A DNA stretch of 13,405 nt from an uncultured Clostridium sp. (GTDB lineage Bacteria; Bacillota; Clostridia; Lachnospirales; Lachnospiraceae), in assembly GCA_947643685.1 (NCBI GenBank), contig CANRXD010000010.1, positions 1 through 13,405 on the forward strand. Direction: 5' to 3'. The notes under the pieces were generated by a model. The model saw nothing but the letters and a program-made list of their open reading frames with translations, did not search any database and had not been told where the DNA came from. The position numbers and the translations under genes were made by a program. Shown in pieces: positions 1-6,361 of this stretch. Position 1 is the stretch's first letter; every line of letters starts with the position of its first letter.

Positions 1-390
1 AGCGGAGAGCATGGTCTGTTCGGAAGAGAAGAGATTGACGAGATCATTCCGGCCATTGAAGCGGCAAAGGGCGAGGGAATTCTTGCCGAGGGTCCCGTTC
101 CACCGGATACGGTTTTCTCTAAAGCACGGGGCGGCTGGTATGACATTGTGGTCGCCATGTACCATGACCAGGGACATATTCCTCTGAAGGTGGTGGGCTT
201 CGTATACAACCAGGAAGCCAAAGCCTGGGATGCTGTGGCAGGCGTGAACATTACCCTGGGCCTTCCGATCATCCGCGTTTCCGTGGACCATGGAACCGCC
301 TTTGATCAGGCAGGAACCGGAAGCGCCAGCGAGCTGAGCCTTAGAAATTCCATTGAATATGCAGTGATGTTTGCGGAGAACCGGAAATAG
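1..390 (+). CDS. pdxA: PdxA-family 4-phosphate dehydrogenase, C-terminal part (5' end outside window)
   Basis: The frame is open from the first base and ends at TAG 388-390, giving the last 129 residues of a protein usually about 330 long. Visible PdxA motifs are the G-E-x-G-x-F-G-R-E-E block at the window edge, A-M-Y-H-D-Q-G (His codon 163-165) and S-V-D-H-G-T-A (His codon 289-291). In E. coli PdxA the equivalent histidines, with one further upstream, bind the catalytic metal. PdxA oxidises 4-hydroxythreonine 4-phosphate with NAD in pyridoxal phosphate synthesis. Close paralogues (PdxA2/DenD type) oxidise D-threonate or D-erythronate 4-phosphate instead. The A-F-D-Q-A-G-T-G stretch after the last histidine may fit the PdxA2 side, but I cannot decide without the missing part and its upstream neighbours. 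No terminator is visible after the stop; the next promoter lies 11 bp on. Confidence 0.9.
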   Translation, partial: SGEHGLFGREEIDEIIPAIEAAKGEGILAEGPVPPDTVFSKARGGWYDIVVAMYHDQGHIPLKVVGFVYNQEAKAWDAVAGVNITLGLPIIRVSVDHGTAFDQAGTGSASELSLRNSIEYAVMFAENRK

Positions 391-400
391 AAAAATATAC

Positions 401-429
401 TTGCATATCAGCGCATAATGGTTTATAAT
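401..429 (+). promoter_or_regulatory. Sigma-A promoter of the FMN-riboswitch/ribU unit
   Basis: TTGCAT at 401-406 (4 of 6 to TTGACA) is followed by exactly 17 bp and a perfect TATAAT at 424-429. The predicted transcription start is near 436-437, a few bases before the FMN riboswitch, which is the expected geometry for a riboswitch-controlled leader. The pdxA stop lies just upstream, so the ribU unit probably does not depend on pdxA read-through. Confidence 0.8.
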
Positions 430-442
430 GACTACGAAATTA

Positions 443-565
443 AAAATTGTTCTTCGGGGCGGGGTGCAATTCCCCACCGGCGGTGATAGTCCGCGACCTG
501 CTTTTTGCAGCTGATTTGGTGAAATTCCAAAACCGACAGTATAGTCTGGATGAGAGAAGAAATTG
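443..565 (+). ncRNA. FMN riboswitch (RFN element)
   Basis: The sequence carries the RFN signature in order: cggggcggggtgcaattccc from 455, then the ACCGGCGGT block (475-483) with gatagtccgcgac, a variable stem-loop, the gaaattcc/aaaccgacagt region, and tatagtctggatgagagaag. The closing P1 stem is ttcttc (450-455) with gaagaa (556-561). Such aptamers bind FMN and shut off riboflavin synthesis or uptake genes when flavin is plentiful. Bases 557-564 on the 3' side of P1 can alternatively pair with 588-595 (part of the terminator arm and loop), a plausible antiterminator that excludes P1; that switch model is my inference. Downstream ribU is the expected target, and the creatininase-family gene after it is probably also controlled. 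Confidence 0.96.
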
Positions 566-582
566 TGTGACAGGAGTATCAG

Positions 583-615
583 CCTCGGATTTTTTGTATT
601 GGTCCGAGGTTTTTT
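583..615 (+). terminator. Intrinsic terminator of the FMN riboswitch
   Basis: cctcgga (583-589) pairs perfectly with tccgagg (603-609) around a 13-nt T-rich loop, followed at once by six T residues (610-615). It sits about 20 nt after the aptamer and about 110 nt before ribU, as expected for a transcriptional OFF switch: FMN-bound aptamer, terminator forms, ribU is not transcribed. Confidence 0.9.
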
Positions 616-722
616 GTTTCCCTTAAAACCGGCCGGATGGGGAGACAGGTGATTTCCCGGGCCGCAATTCCTCTGTATGTTATGTACAGCAAGAAGGACA
701 TCAATACAAGGAGGAAACAAAA
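616..722 (+). promoter_or_regulatory. ribU leader after the terminator, with ribosome binding site
   Basis: This untranslated stretch contains an imperfect hairpin: cggcc (630-634) with ggccg (660-664), continued after an internal loop by gggga (639-643) with ttccc (654-658, one G-U pair). A strong Shine-Dalgarno, aaggagg, at 708-714 lies 8 nt before the ribU ATG. The hairpin has no U-tract, so it is not a second terminator. I see no open frame worth calling here. Confidence 0.5.
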
Positions 723-1358
723 ATGAACCAAAACAAAGTCTTAAATGTAAGAAATGTTGTGTTAATCGGTATGTTCGGCGCTCTGGCGGCCGTACTGGAG
801 GGATTCCAGATTTCCGTTCCCTTTGCGCCGCCGTTCTATAAGCTGGATTTTGCAGAGACTCCGATTTTAATTGGCGCTTTTGCCTTGGGCCCGGTTCCGG
901 CAGTATTAATGGAGCTGGTGAAAAACATTTTGAAGATTATTACCCAGGGAACCTCAACCATGTATGTGGGTGACCTTGGAAACTTCATCGGCGGCTGTGC
1001 CTTTGTTCTCCCGGCATCCATCCTTTACCAGAAAAACAAAACAAGAAAGACTGCAATCCGCGGCCTGGGCCTTTCCATCGTATGTGCGATTGTGGCTGCT
1101 GTGTTTGTAAACTGCTTCCTGACAATTCCCACCTACGCAAAGCTGATGTTTGGCAACGTGGAAAGCATTATCGCCATGGGAACAGCCATCAACCCGGCAA
1201 TCAAAGATATTTATACCTTCGCTCTGTTTGCCATTGTGCCGTTCAACCTGTTAAAGTGCGGTCTGAACGCTTTCATTACGGCGCTTGTATATAAGCGTGT
1301 CAGCGTGATTCTTCATTCCGGTGCATCCGTGCCGGGAGCCAGAACCGCAGCGAAATAA
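723..1358 (+). CDS. ribU: ECF transporter S component, riboflavin-specific (RibU)
   Basis: This 211-residue protein is almost entirely hydrophobic, with about six membrane segments, the usual size and layout of ECF S components. Family-typical features include the Y-K-L-D-F-A-E-T-P-I stretch after the first segment (about residues 39-48), the V-K-N-I-L-K segment (66-71) and the G-T-S-T-x-x-V-G-D-L-G-N-F-I block (76-89), which resemble RibU. RibU binds riboflavin outside the cell and, with the shared energising module EcfA/EcfA'/EcfT (not encoded here), imports it. The FMN riboswitch directly upstream supports the substrate assignment independently of the protein. The start is set by the strong aaggagg site. 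The C-terminal tail (about 195-211) is polar and probably cytosolic. The next gene begins 22 bp later with its own ribosome binding site, and I see no terminator between them. Confidence 0.93.
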   Translation: MNQNKVLNVRNVVLIGMFGALAAVLEGFQISVPFAPPFYKLDFAETPILIGAFALGPVPAVLMELVKNILKIITQGTSTMYVGDLGNFIGGCAFVLPASILYQKNKTRKTAIRGLGLSIVCAIVAAVFVNCFLTIPTYAKLMFGNVESIIAMGTAINPAIKDIYTFALFAIVPFNLLKCGLNAFITALVYKRVSVILHSGASVPGARTAAK

Positions 1359-1380
1359 CAGGTAAGGGCAGGAGCGAAGT

Positions 1381-2178
1381 ATGGTACAGTATTACAGAGA
1401 GCTGACAAGACTGGAAATGGAAGCTGTTAATAAGGAAGAAACCGTGGTGATGATTCCCATTGGCGCCCTGGAGCAGCATGGAAACCAGTGTCCGCTGGGA
1501 ACGGATGAAATCATCTCCGAGGCGACAGCCAGGAGAATCAAGGAAGCCCTGGACAGGGAAATCCCTGATTATCCCATGCTTATTTTTCCGCCCATTCCTG
1601 TGGGACTCAGCACAGAGCATATTAATTTCTGCGGCTCCATCACCTTAAAGCCGGATACGTTCTATCATATGCTTTATGATATCTGCAAAGGCCTCCATCA
1701 CCATGGGTTCAGGAAAATCGCCATGCTGAACTGCCACGGCGGCAATTCTCCCATCATTCAGGTTTTAAGCCGTGAACTTCGCAGCGAGTTTGGGCTGGCT
1801 GTGTTTATCATTAACTGCGGCGCATTTTTTGGAAACCAGGCAGTGAAGGATACGGTGACGCCGGGGAATGTATGGGACTTCCACGGCGGAGAGATGGAGA
1901 CGGCCATGGTCATGGCAGAGCGGCCGGAGCTTGTGAAGCTTGAGACCTCCGAGGCCGGAATTCCAAAGAAATTCATGGGAAACAAGACCTTTACCGTATA
2001 CGGTCCCATTACCATCGGATGGGTGTCTGAGGAGTGGGTGACAGAGGACGGAAAGCCCATCGGAATCGGCGGTGATCCCAAAGGAGCCACAGCCGAAAAG
2101 GGCAACCAGATTTATGACAGTTTTGTGGAGTCCATTGTGGCTGGGCTTAAGGAAATCAGACGGTGGAAGGACCAATAA
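1381..2178 (+). CDS. Creatininase-family metal-dependent amidohydrolase, FMN-riboswitch-linked
   Basis: This 265-residue protein has the length and motifs of the creatininase/ArfB/MftE superfamily. P-I-G-A-L-E-Q-H-G (residues 26-34) and L-G-T-D (39-42) supply the expected metal ligands Glu31, His33 and Asp42. N-C-H-G-G-N (117-122) supplies His119, and H-G-G-E-M-E-T (168-174) supplies Glu171. True creatininase has N-G-H-Y-E-N at the second site; the H-G-G-N form here is the one I know from archaeal ArfB (a deformylase in riboflavin/F420 synthesis) and mycofactocin peptidase MftE. It is therefore probably an amide hydrolase, but the substrate is unknown. The start has an aggag site at 1370-1374, 6 nt upstream. 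It follows ribU by 22 bp and probably shares its FMN-controlled transcript, hinting at a flavin or flavin-breakdown substrate. That link is inference from position. Confidence 0.88.
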   Translation: MVQYYRELTRLEMEAVNKEETVVMIPIGALEQHGNQCPLGTDEIISEATARRIKEALDREIPDYPMLIFPPIPVGLSTEHINFCGSITLKPDTFYHMLYDICKGLHHHGFRKIAMLNCHGGNSPIIQVLSRELRSEFGLAVFIINCGAFFGNQAVKDTVTPGNVWDFHGGEMETAMVMAERPELVKLETSEAGIPKKFMGNKTFTVYGPITIGWVSEEWVTEDGKPIGIGGDPKGATAEKGNQIYDSFVESIVAGLKEIRRWKDQ

Positions 2179-2340
2179 CAAAACCAACGGCGAAAACGAA
2201 ATAAGACCGCACAATAAGGATTGCAAGTAGTTTTCGGTTGTGCTAAACTAAATAAAAATTAAGAAGAATGAGCACCAGCGGGTTATATTCGGCCCCTGGT
2301 GCTCATCATGCCATAGAAGAAAGTGACAGAATAAACGGGA
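2179..2340. other. Structured intergenic region with two hairpins
   Basis: Two potential stem-loops lie here. The first pairs cgaaaac (2191-2197) with gttttcg (2230-2236) and, past a 2-nt bulge, caac (2185-2188) with gttg (2237-2240). The second is a perfect 11-bp stem, atgagcaccag (2268-2278) with ctggtgctcat (2296-2306), extended inward by ggg/ccc. Neither is followed by a run of T on either strand, so neither is a textbook intrinsic terminator. A weak promoter-like pair, TTGCAA (2221-2226) and TAAACT (2244-2249) with 17-bp spacing (4 of 6 each), could start the sua5 transcript and place the second hairpin in its leader. No protein-coding frame is convincing. Confidence 0.5.
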
Positions 2341-3402
2341 ATGGATATGAAAACGAAAGTAATTAAAATATCTGATAAGAATCAGGTCCGCGATGAGGAG
2401 CTTTTGGAGGCGGCCGAAATTTTGAGAAAGGGCGGTCTGGTGGCCTTTCCGACAGAGACGGTGTATGGGCTTGGGGCCAATGCCCTGGATGAGACGGCCG
2501 CAAAGAAAATCTATGCGGCCAAGGGCCGTCCGTCGGATAATCCGCTGATCGCCCATATCTCCTGTATGGAAGAGCTGCCGGGCCTTGTGGAGGAAATTCC
2601 GGAGGCTGGGAGGAAGCTGGCGGAAATGTACTGGCCGGGGCCCCTGACGATGATTTTCCCCAAAAAATCTGTGGTGCCCTATGGAACGACCGGAGGTCTT
2701 GATACGGTAGCCGTGCGGATGCCGTCAGACCCGGTGGCCAATCGGCTCATTAAGCTGGCCGGGATTCCGGTGGCGGCCCCCAGCGCCAACACATCCGGAC
2801 GGCCGAGTCCCACAAAGGCAGAGCATGTGATTGAAGACATGGATGGAAAGATTGAAATGATCATTGACGGAGGAGAAGTGGGAATCGGTGTGGAATCCAC
2901 TATTGTGGATGTGTCCGGCCCGGTGCCGACGCTCTTAAGACCCGGAGCAATTACTATAGAAATGCTTCGTGAGACCCTTGGGAAGGTGGACGTGGATCCG
3001 GCAATTCTGGGGCCTGTGAGCGCCGATGTGAAGCCCAAGGCACCGGGAATGAAATACCGCCACTATGCTCCGAAAGCGGATATGGTTTTGGTGGAGGGAG
3101 ATATGGAACAGGTGGTGGAGTACATCAACCGTGAGGCCGGGAAGGCAAGAGAAGCGGGGAAACGGGTGGGAATCATCTGCACCAAAGAAAGCCGAAACTG
3201 CTATCCGGAGGGACTTTTGGAAATCATCGGAAGCCGGGAACATGAGGAAACCGTGGCCCATAACCTGTTTGCTGTCCTCCGCGATTTCGATGAGCGGCAG
3301 GTGGACTGTATTTTTTCGGAGAGCTTTTCCAGAGACCGCCTGGGGCAGGCCATCATGAACCGGCTCTGCAAGGCGGCAGGATATCATATTGTAAAGGTGT
3401 AA
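2341..3402 (+). CDS. sua5: L-threonylcarbamoyladenylate synthase, Sua5/YrdC/YciO family
   Basis: This 353-residue two-domain protein is full length for Sua5. The YrdC domain covers about residues 18-210, with P-T-E-T-V-Y-G-L (37-44), K-x-R-P-x-x-N-P-L (61-69), the S-A-N-T-S-G-R-P-S-P-T block (148-158) and R-P-G-A-I-T (200-205). The linker A-P-G-M-K-Y-R-H-Y-A-P (234-244) leads into the C-terminal Sua5 domain, which separates it from the shorter TsaC form. The enzyme makes threonylcarbamoyl-AMP from threonine, bicarbonate and ATP for t6A at position 37 of ANN-reading tRNAs. Two starts are possible: ATG 2341 and ATG 2347. The only Shine-Dalgarno-like bases (ggga, 2337-2340) suit 2347 better, so the protein may be two residues shorter. 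It heads the same-strand run leading to trmL, another tRNA modification gene. Confidence 0.95.
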   Translation: MDMKTKVIKISDKNQVRDEELLEAAEILRKGGLVAFPTETVYGLGANALDETAAKKIYAAKGRPSDNPLIAHISCMEELPGLVEEIPEAGRKLAEMYWPGPLTMIFPKKSVVPYGTTGGLDTVAVRMPSDPVANRLIKLAGIPVAAPSANTSGRPSPTKAEHVIEDMDGKIEMIIDGGEVGIGVESTIVDVSGPVPTLLRPGAITIEMLRETLGKVDVDPAILGPVSADVKPKAPGMKYRHYAPKADMVLVEGDMEQVVEYINREAGKAREAGKRVGIICTKESRNCYPEGLLEIIGSREHEETVAHNLFAVLRDFDERQVDCIFSESFSRDRLGQAIMNRLCKAAGYHIVKV

Positions 3403-3426
3403 GGCAGTAAGCCAGGAGGAGAAGGT

Positions 3427-3915
3427 ATGTCAGCGAAGAGAAACGGATACATTACATGGGATGAATATTTTATGGGAGTTGCAAAGTTGTCAGCCATGCG
3501 TTCCAAGGACCCCAGTACACAGGTGGGGGCCTGCATTGTGAGCGAAGACAATAAGATTTTATCCATGGGCTACAACGGATTCCCAAAGGGATGTTCGGAC
3601 GATGAGTTTCCGTGGGGCAAGGGGGAATCGGATCCCTATGATGAGAAGTATTACTATGTGACCCACAGTGAGTTAAATGCCATTTTAAACTACCGGGGCG
3701 GCAGCCTGGAAGGCAGCAAGCTTTATGTGACCCTGTTCCCCTGCAATGAATGCGCCAAGGCCATTATCCAAGCCGGAATCAAGACGATTGTGTACGAAAG
3801 CGATAAATATGCCGACACCCCCAGCACAAAGGCATCCAAGCGGATGTTAAATGCCGCCGGAGTCCGGTATTACCAGTATCATTCCACCGGAAGAAAGATC
3901 GAATATCACGTGTAG
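3427..3915 (+). CDS. dCMP deaminase family protein (ComEB-like)
   Basis: This 162-residue zinc-dependent deaminase has the catalytic pair H-S-E (His80, Glu82) and P-C-N-E-C (Cys106, Cys109), matching the H-x-E and P-C-x-x-C zinc site of the cytidine/dCMP deaminase fold. The N-terminal W-D-E-Y-F-M and D-P-S-T-Q-V-G-A stretches and the long insert with D-D-E-F-P-W (58-63) before the zinc histidine are typical of bacterial dCMP deaminases. It would turn dCMP into dUMP, feeding thymidylate synthesis. It starts 24 bp after sua5 with a strong aggagga site near 3415-3421. The following gene begins 12 bp after its stop. The family assignment is firm; strict dCMP specificity rests on homology recalled from motifs. 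Confidence 0.92.
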   Translation: MSAKRNGYITWDEYFMGVAKLSAMRSKDPSTQVGACIVSEDNKILSMGYNGFPKGCSDDEFPWGKGESDPYDEKYYYVTHSELNAILNYRGGSLEGSKLYVTLFPCNECAKAIIQAGIKTIVYESDKYADTPSTKASKRMLNAAGVRYYQYHSTGRKIEYHV

Positions 3916-3927
3916 CGGAGTCACAGC

Positions 3928-5775
3928 ATGAAATTTTTACTGGCAGCCATCAATGCAAAATACATTCATTCCAACCCGGCGGTGTACAGTCTGCGGGCTT
4001 TTGCCAATGAGTACGTGCCTGGGGCGGATATCCAGATCGGCGAATACACCATCAACCATCAGATGGACCAGATTTTACAGGATATTTACAGGAGAAAGCC
4101 GGATTTTATCGGCTTTTCCTGCTATATATGGAACATTTCCTATGTGCTGGAGCTGGTGAGAGACCTTCACAAGGTACTTCCGGAAACGGAAATCTGGATG
4201 GGCGGTCCGGAGGTGTCTTACGATGCCGGAGAGCTCCTTTTACGGGAGCCGGACATCCGCGGCGTCATGCGCGGCGAAGGGGAACTTACCTTTACAGAAG
4301 TGGTGAAAGCCTATCTGGCCGGAGGCGGATGGAATCCGGAGACCGAACGGCTTCTGTCCCATACGGCGGGGATTACTTTCCGGGCCGGAGCTATCCGGGA
4401 AACCATGCCCCAGAGATTCCTTTCCATGGATGAAATTCCCTTTCCCTATAAGGACATGGCCGATTTTGAAAACAGGATTGTCTACTATGAAAGCAGCCGC
4501 GGCTGTCCCTTTTCCTGCAGCTACTGCCTGTCATCCATTGATAAATCCGTCCGGTTCAGGAGTCTTTCCCTTGTGAAGCAGGAACTGGATTTTTTCCTGG
4601 TCCATAAAGTTCCTCAGGTAAAGTTTGTGGACCGAACCTTTAATTGCAGACGGGACCATACCCTCGAAATCTGGCGTCATATCATAGAGCATGATAACGG
4701 TGTCACCAATTTCCATTTTGAAGTATCCGCGGACCTTTTTGATGAAGAGGAGCTTGAGACCATAGCCCGCATGCGTCCCAGGCTGATTCAGCTTGAAATA
4801 GGCGTCCAGTCCACCAATCCGGCCACCATAGCTGAAATCAGACGGAAGATGAATCTGGAACGCTTAAAGACCGCTGTGGCCATAGTCCATGGATACAGGA
4901 ATACCCATCAGCATCTGGATCTAATTGCAGGCCTGCCCCATGAGGGGTTCGATTCCTTTTTAAGGTCTTTTGATGATGTGTACCGTATGAAGCCGGATCA
5001 GCTCCAGCTTGGCTTTTTAAAGGTCTTAAAGGGCTCATATATGGCCGAACGGGCCAATGACTACGGCCTGCATTACCGGGCGATTCCGCCTTATGAGGTA
5101 TTGTCCACCAGGTGGCTTTCCTTTGAGGAGGTCATCCGTCTTAAGCTTATGGAGGAAATGGTGGAAACTTATTATAACAGCGGGCAGTTTAAGCGAACTA
5201 TGACGCTTTTGGAACAGGAATTTTCTGCCCCGTCAGCCATGTTTCTTTCTCTGGCAGACTATTATGAGACCCGTGGGCTGTTGGGGCCAAGCCACAGCCG
5301 GATTGCTAGATATGAAATTCTGTATGAGTTTATGAAAAACCGGTTTGCCGGAGAGGAGAAAAAGCTGTCCATGTTTCGGGACGGCCTGATGTTTGATCTG
5401 TATCTCCGGGAGAACGCCAAAAGCCGTCCTTCCTTTGCCATGGACCAGACACCCTTTAAGAGACACGTCCGGGAGTTTTTCATACTGGAGGAGGAACAAC
5501 CCCGCTGGCTTTTGGGCTATGAGGGGTATGACAGCAGGCAGACCAGCAAGATGGCTCATCTGGAGGCCATGGAGGACGGAAGCTTTATTTTATTTGATTA
5601 TAAAAACCGTGATCCTCTGGATAAAAATGCAGCGGCCCTGCGGTTTTCATATACGGAAAGAGGAGAGAATGGGAAAGAAGGAGACAAAGAAGGCCAGAGA
5701 CGAGAGGGTGGCAAAAATTCTGGAACGGCTGGATTCGGAGTATGGAACCGACTACCGCTGTTATCTGAATCATGA
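3928..5775 (+). CDS. B12-binding domain radical SAM protein with DUF4080-type C-terminus
   Basis: The protein is 615 residues. Residues about 1-130 form a Rossmann-type cobalamin-binding domain (F-S-C-Y-I-W-N at 63-69, W-M-G-G-P-E-V at 90-96, R-G-E-G-E at 115-119). There is no D-x-H-x-x-G motif, as is common in this class. The radical SAM core starts at S-R-G-C-P-F-S-C-S-Y-C, with cluster cysteines 193, 197 and 200 in the canonical C-x3-C-x2-C spacing. The region from about 380 on resembles the DUF4080 extension. Such enzymes are often methyltransferases or carry out other radical chemistry; no substrate can be named here. A weak ggag site precedes ATG 3928. The frame runs 107 nt into nth, so residues 581-615 overlap it; this tail is rich in Gly, Glu, Lys and Arg and unlike the rest. 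Confidence 0.88.
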   Translation: MKFLLAAINAKYIHSNPAVYSLRAFANEYVPGADIQIGEYTINHQMDQILQDIYRRKPDFIGFSCYIWNISYVLELVRDLHKVLPETEIWMGGPEVSYDAGELLLREPDIRGVMRGEGELTFTEVVKAYLAGGGWNPETERLLSHTAGITFRAGAIRETMPQRFLSMDEIPFPYKDMADFENRIVYYESSRGCPFSCSYCLSSIDKSVRFRSLSLVKQELDFFLVHKVPQVKFVDRTFNCRRDHTLEIWRHIIEHDNGVTNFHFEVSADLFDEEELETIARMRPRLIQLEIGVQSTNPATIAEIRRKMNLERLKTAVAIVHGYRNTHQHLDLIAGLPHEGFDSFLRSFDDVYRMKPDQLQLGFLKVLKGSYMAERANDYGLHYRAIPPYEVLSTRWLSFEEVIRLKLMEEMVETYYNSGQFKRTMTLLEQEFSAPSAMFLSLADYYETRGLLGPSHSRIARYEILYEFMKNRFAGEEKKLSMFRDGLMFDLYLRENAKSRPSFAMDQTPFKRHVREFFILEEEQPRWLLGYEGYDSRQTSKMAHLEAMEDGSFILFDYKNRDPLDKNAAALRFSYTERGENGKEGDKEGQRREGGKNSGTAGFGVWNRLPLLSES

Positions 5776-6361
5776 GACGCCGTGGCAGCTTTTGATCGCC
5801 GTGATATTAAGCGCCCAGTGTACGGATGCCAGAGTAAACCTTGTTACGGCTGAGCTGTTTAAAAAGTATGATACTCTGGAAAAATTTGCCGAAGCTGATC
5901 TTTCGGAACTGGAAAAGGATATTCATTCCACAGGGTTTTACCATATGAAGGCAAAGAACATAATTTCCTGCTGTAAAGACCTGGTGGAAAAGCATCAGGG
6001 GGAGGTGCCGCGGGAACTCTCTGAGCTCACGGCTCTGGCAGGTGTGGGGAGAAAGACGGCCAATGTGATTCGGGGAAATATCTATAATGATCCCAGCATT
6101 GTGGTGGACACCCACGTGAAGCGGATTTCAAAAAAGCTTGGGCTTACGGAAAATGCGGATCCGGAAAAGGTGGAGTATGATCTGATGAAAGCGCTCCCCA
6201 AAGATCACTGGATTTTGTGGAACATCCATATCATTACCCTGGGACGGACTATCTGTACCGCCAGAAGCCCCAGATGCGGCGAATGCTTTCTTAAGGAATA
6301 TTGTCCGGAGGCTGAGAAAGCCTTGAAGACTTTAAAAGGAAAGGCTGGTGGCAGGTCATGA
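5669..6361 (+). CDS. nth: Endonuclease III (DNA glycosylase/AP lyase)
   Basis: The open frame extends upstream to 5393, but ATG 5669 has a good aggagag site (5661-5667) and gives 230 residues, close to E. coli Nth (211). The helix-hairpin-helix reads L-A-G-V-G-R-K-T-A-N (123-132) with catalytic Lys129. The essential Asp is Asp147 in V-V-D-T-H-V. The C-terminal iron-sulfur loop is intact: Cys196, Cys203, Cys206 and Cys212 in C-x6-C-x2-C-x5-C spacing. It removes oxidised pyrimidines and cuts the resulting abasic site in base excision repair. The start lies inside the radical SAM gene (107-nt overlap), and the stop overlaps the next start as ATGA (6358-6361), so it is probably translationally coupled on both sides. 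Confidence 0.96.
   Translation: MGKKETKKARDERVAKILERLDSEYGTDYRCYLNHETPWQLLIAVILSAQCTDARVNLVTAELFKKYDTLEKFAEADLSELEKDIHSTGFYHMKAKNIISCCKDLVEKHQGEVPRELSELTALAGVGRKTANVIRGNIYNDPSIVVDTHVKRISKKLGLTENADPEKVEYDLMKALPKDHWILWNIHIITLGRTICTARSPRCGECFLKEYCPEAEKALKTLKGKAGGRS

Noticed and set aside
1765..3387. Long open frames on the minus strand opposite the creatininase-family and sua5 genes
   Set aside because: They mirror strong plus-strand genes with clear family motifs, lack ribosome binding sites, and their translations show no recognisable domain or plausible composition.
5393..5668. N-terminal extension of endonuclease III from the longer open frame
   Set aside because: The extension lies wholly within the radical SAM gene in another frame, is not Nth-like, and ATG 5669 has a good ribosome binding site and gives the normal Nth length.
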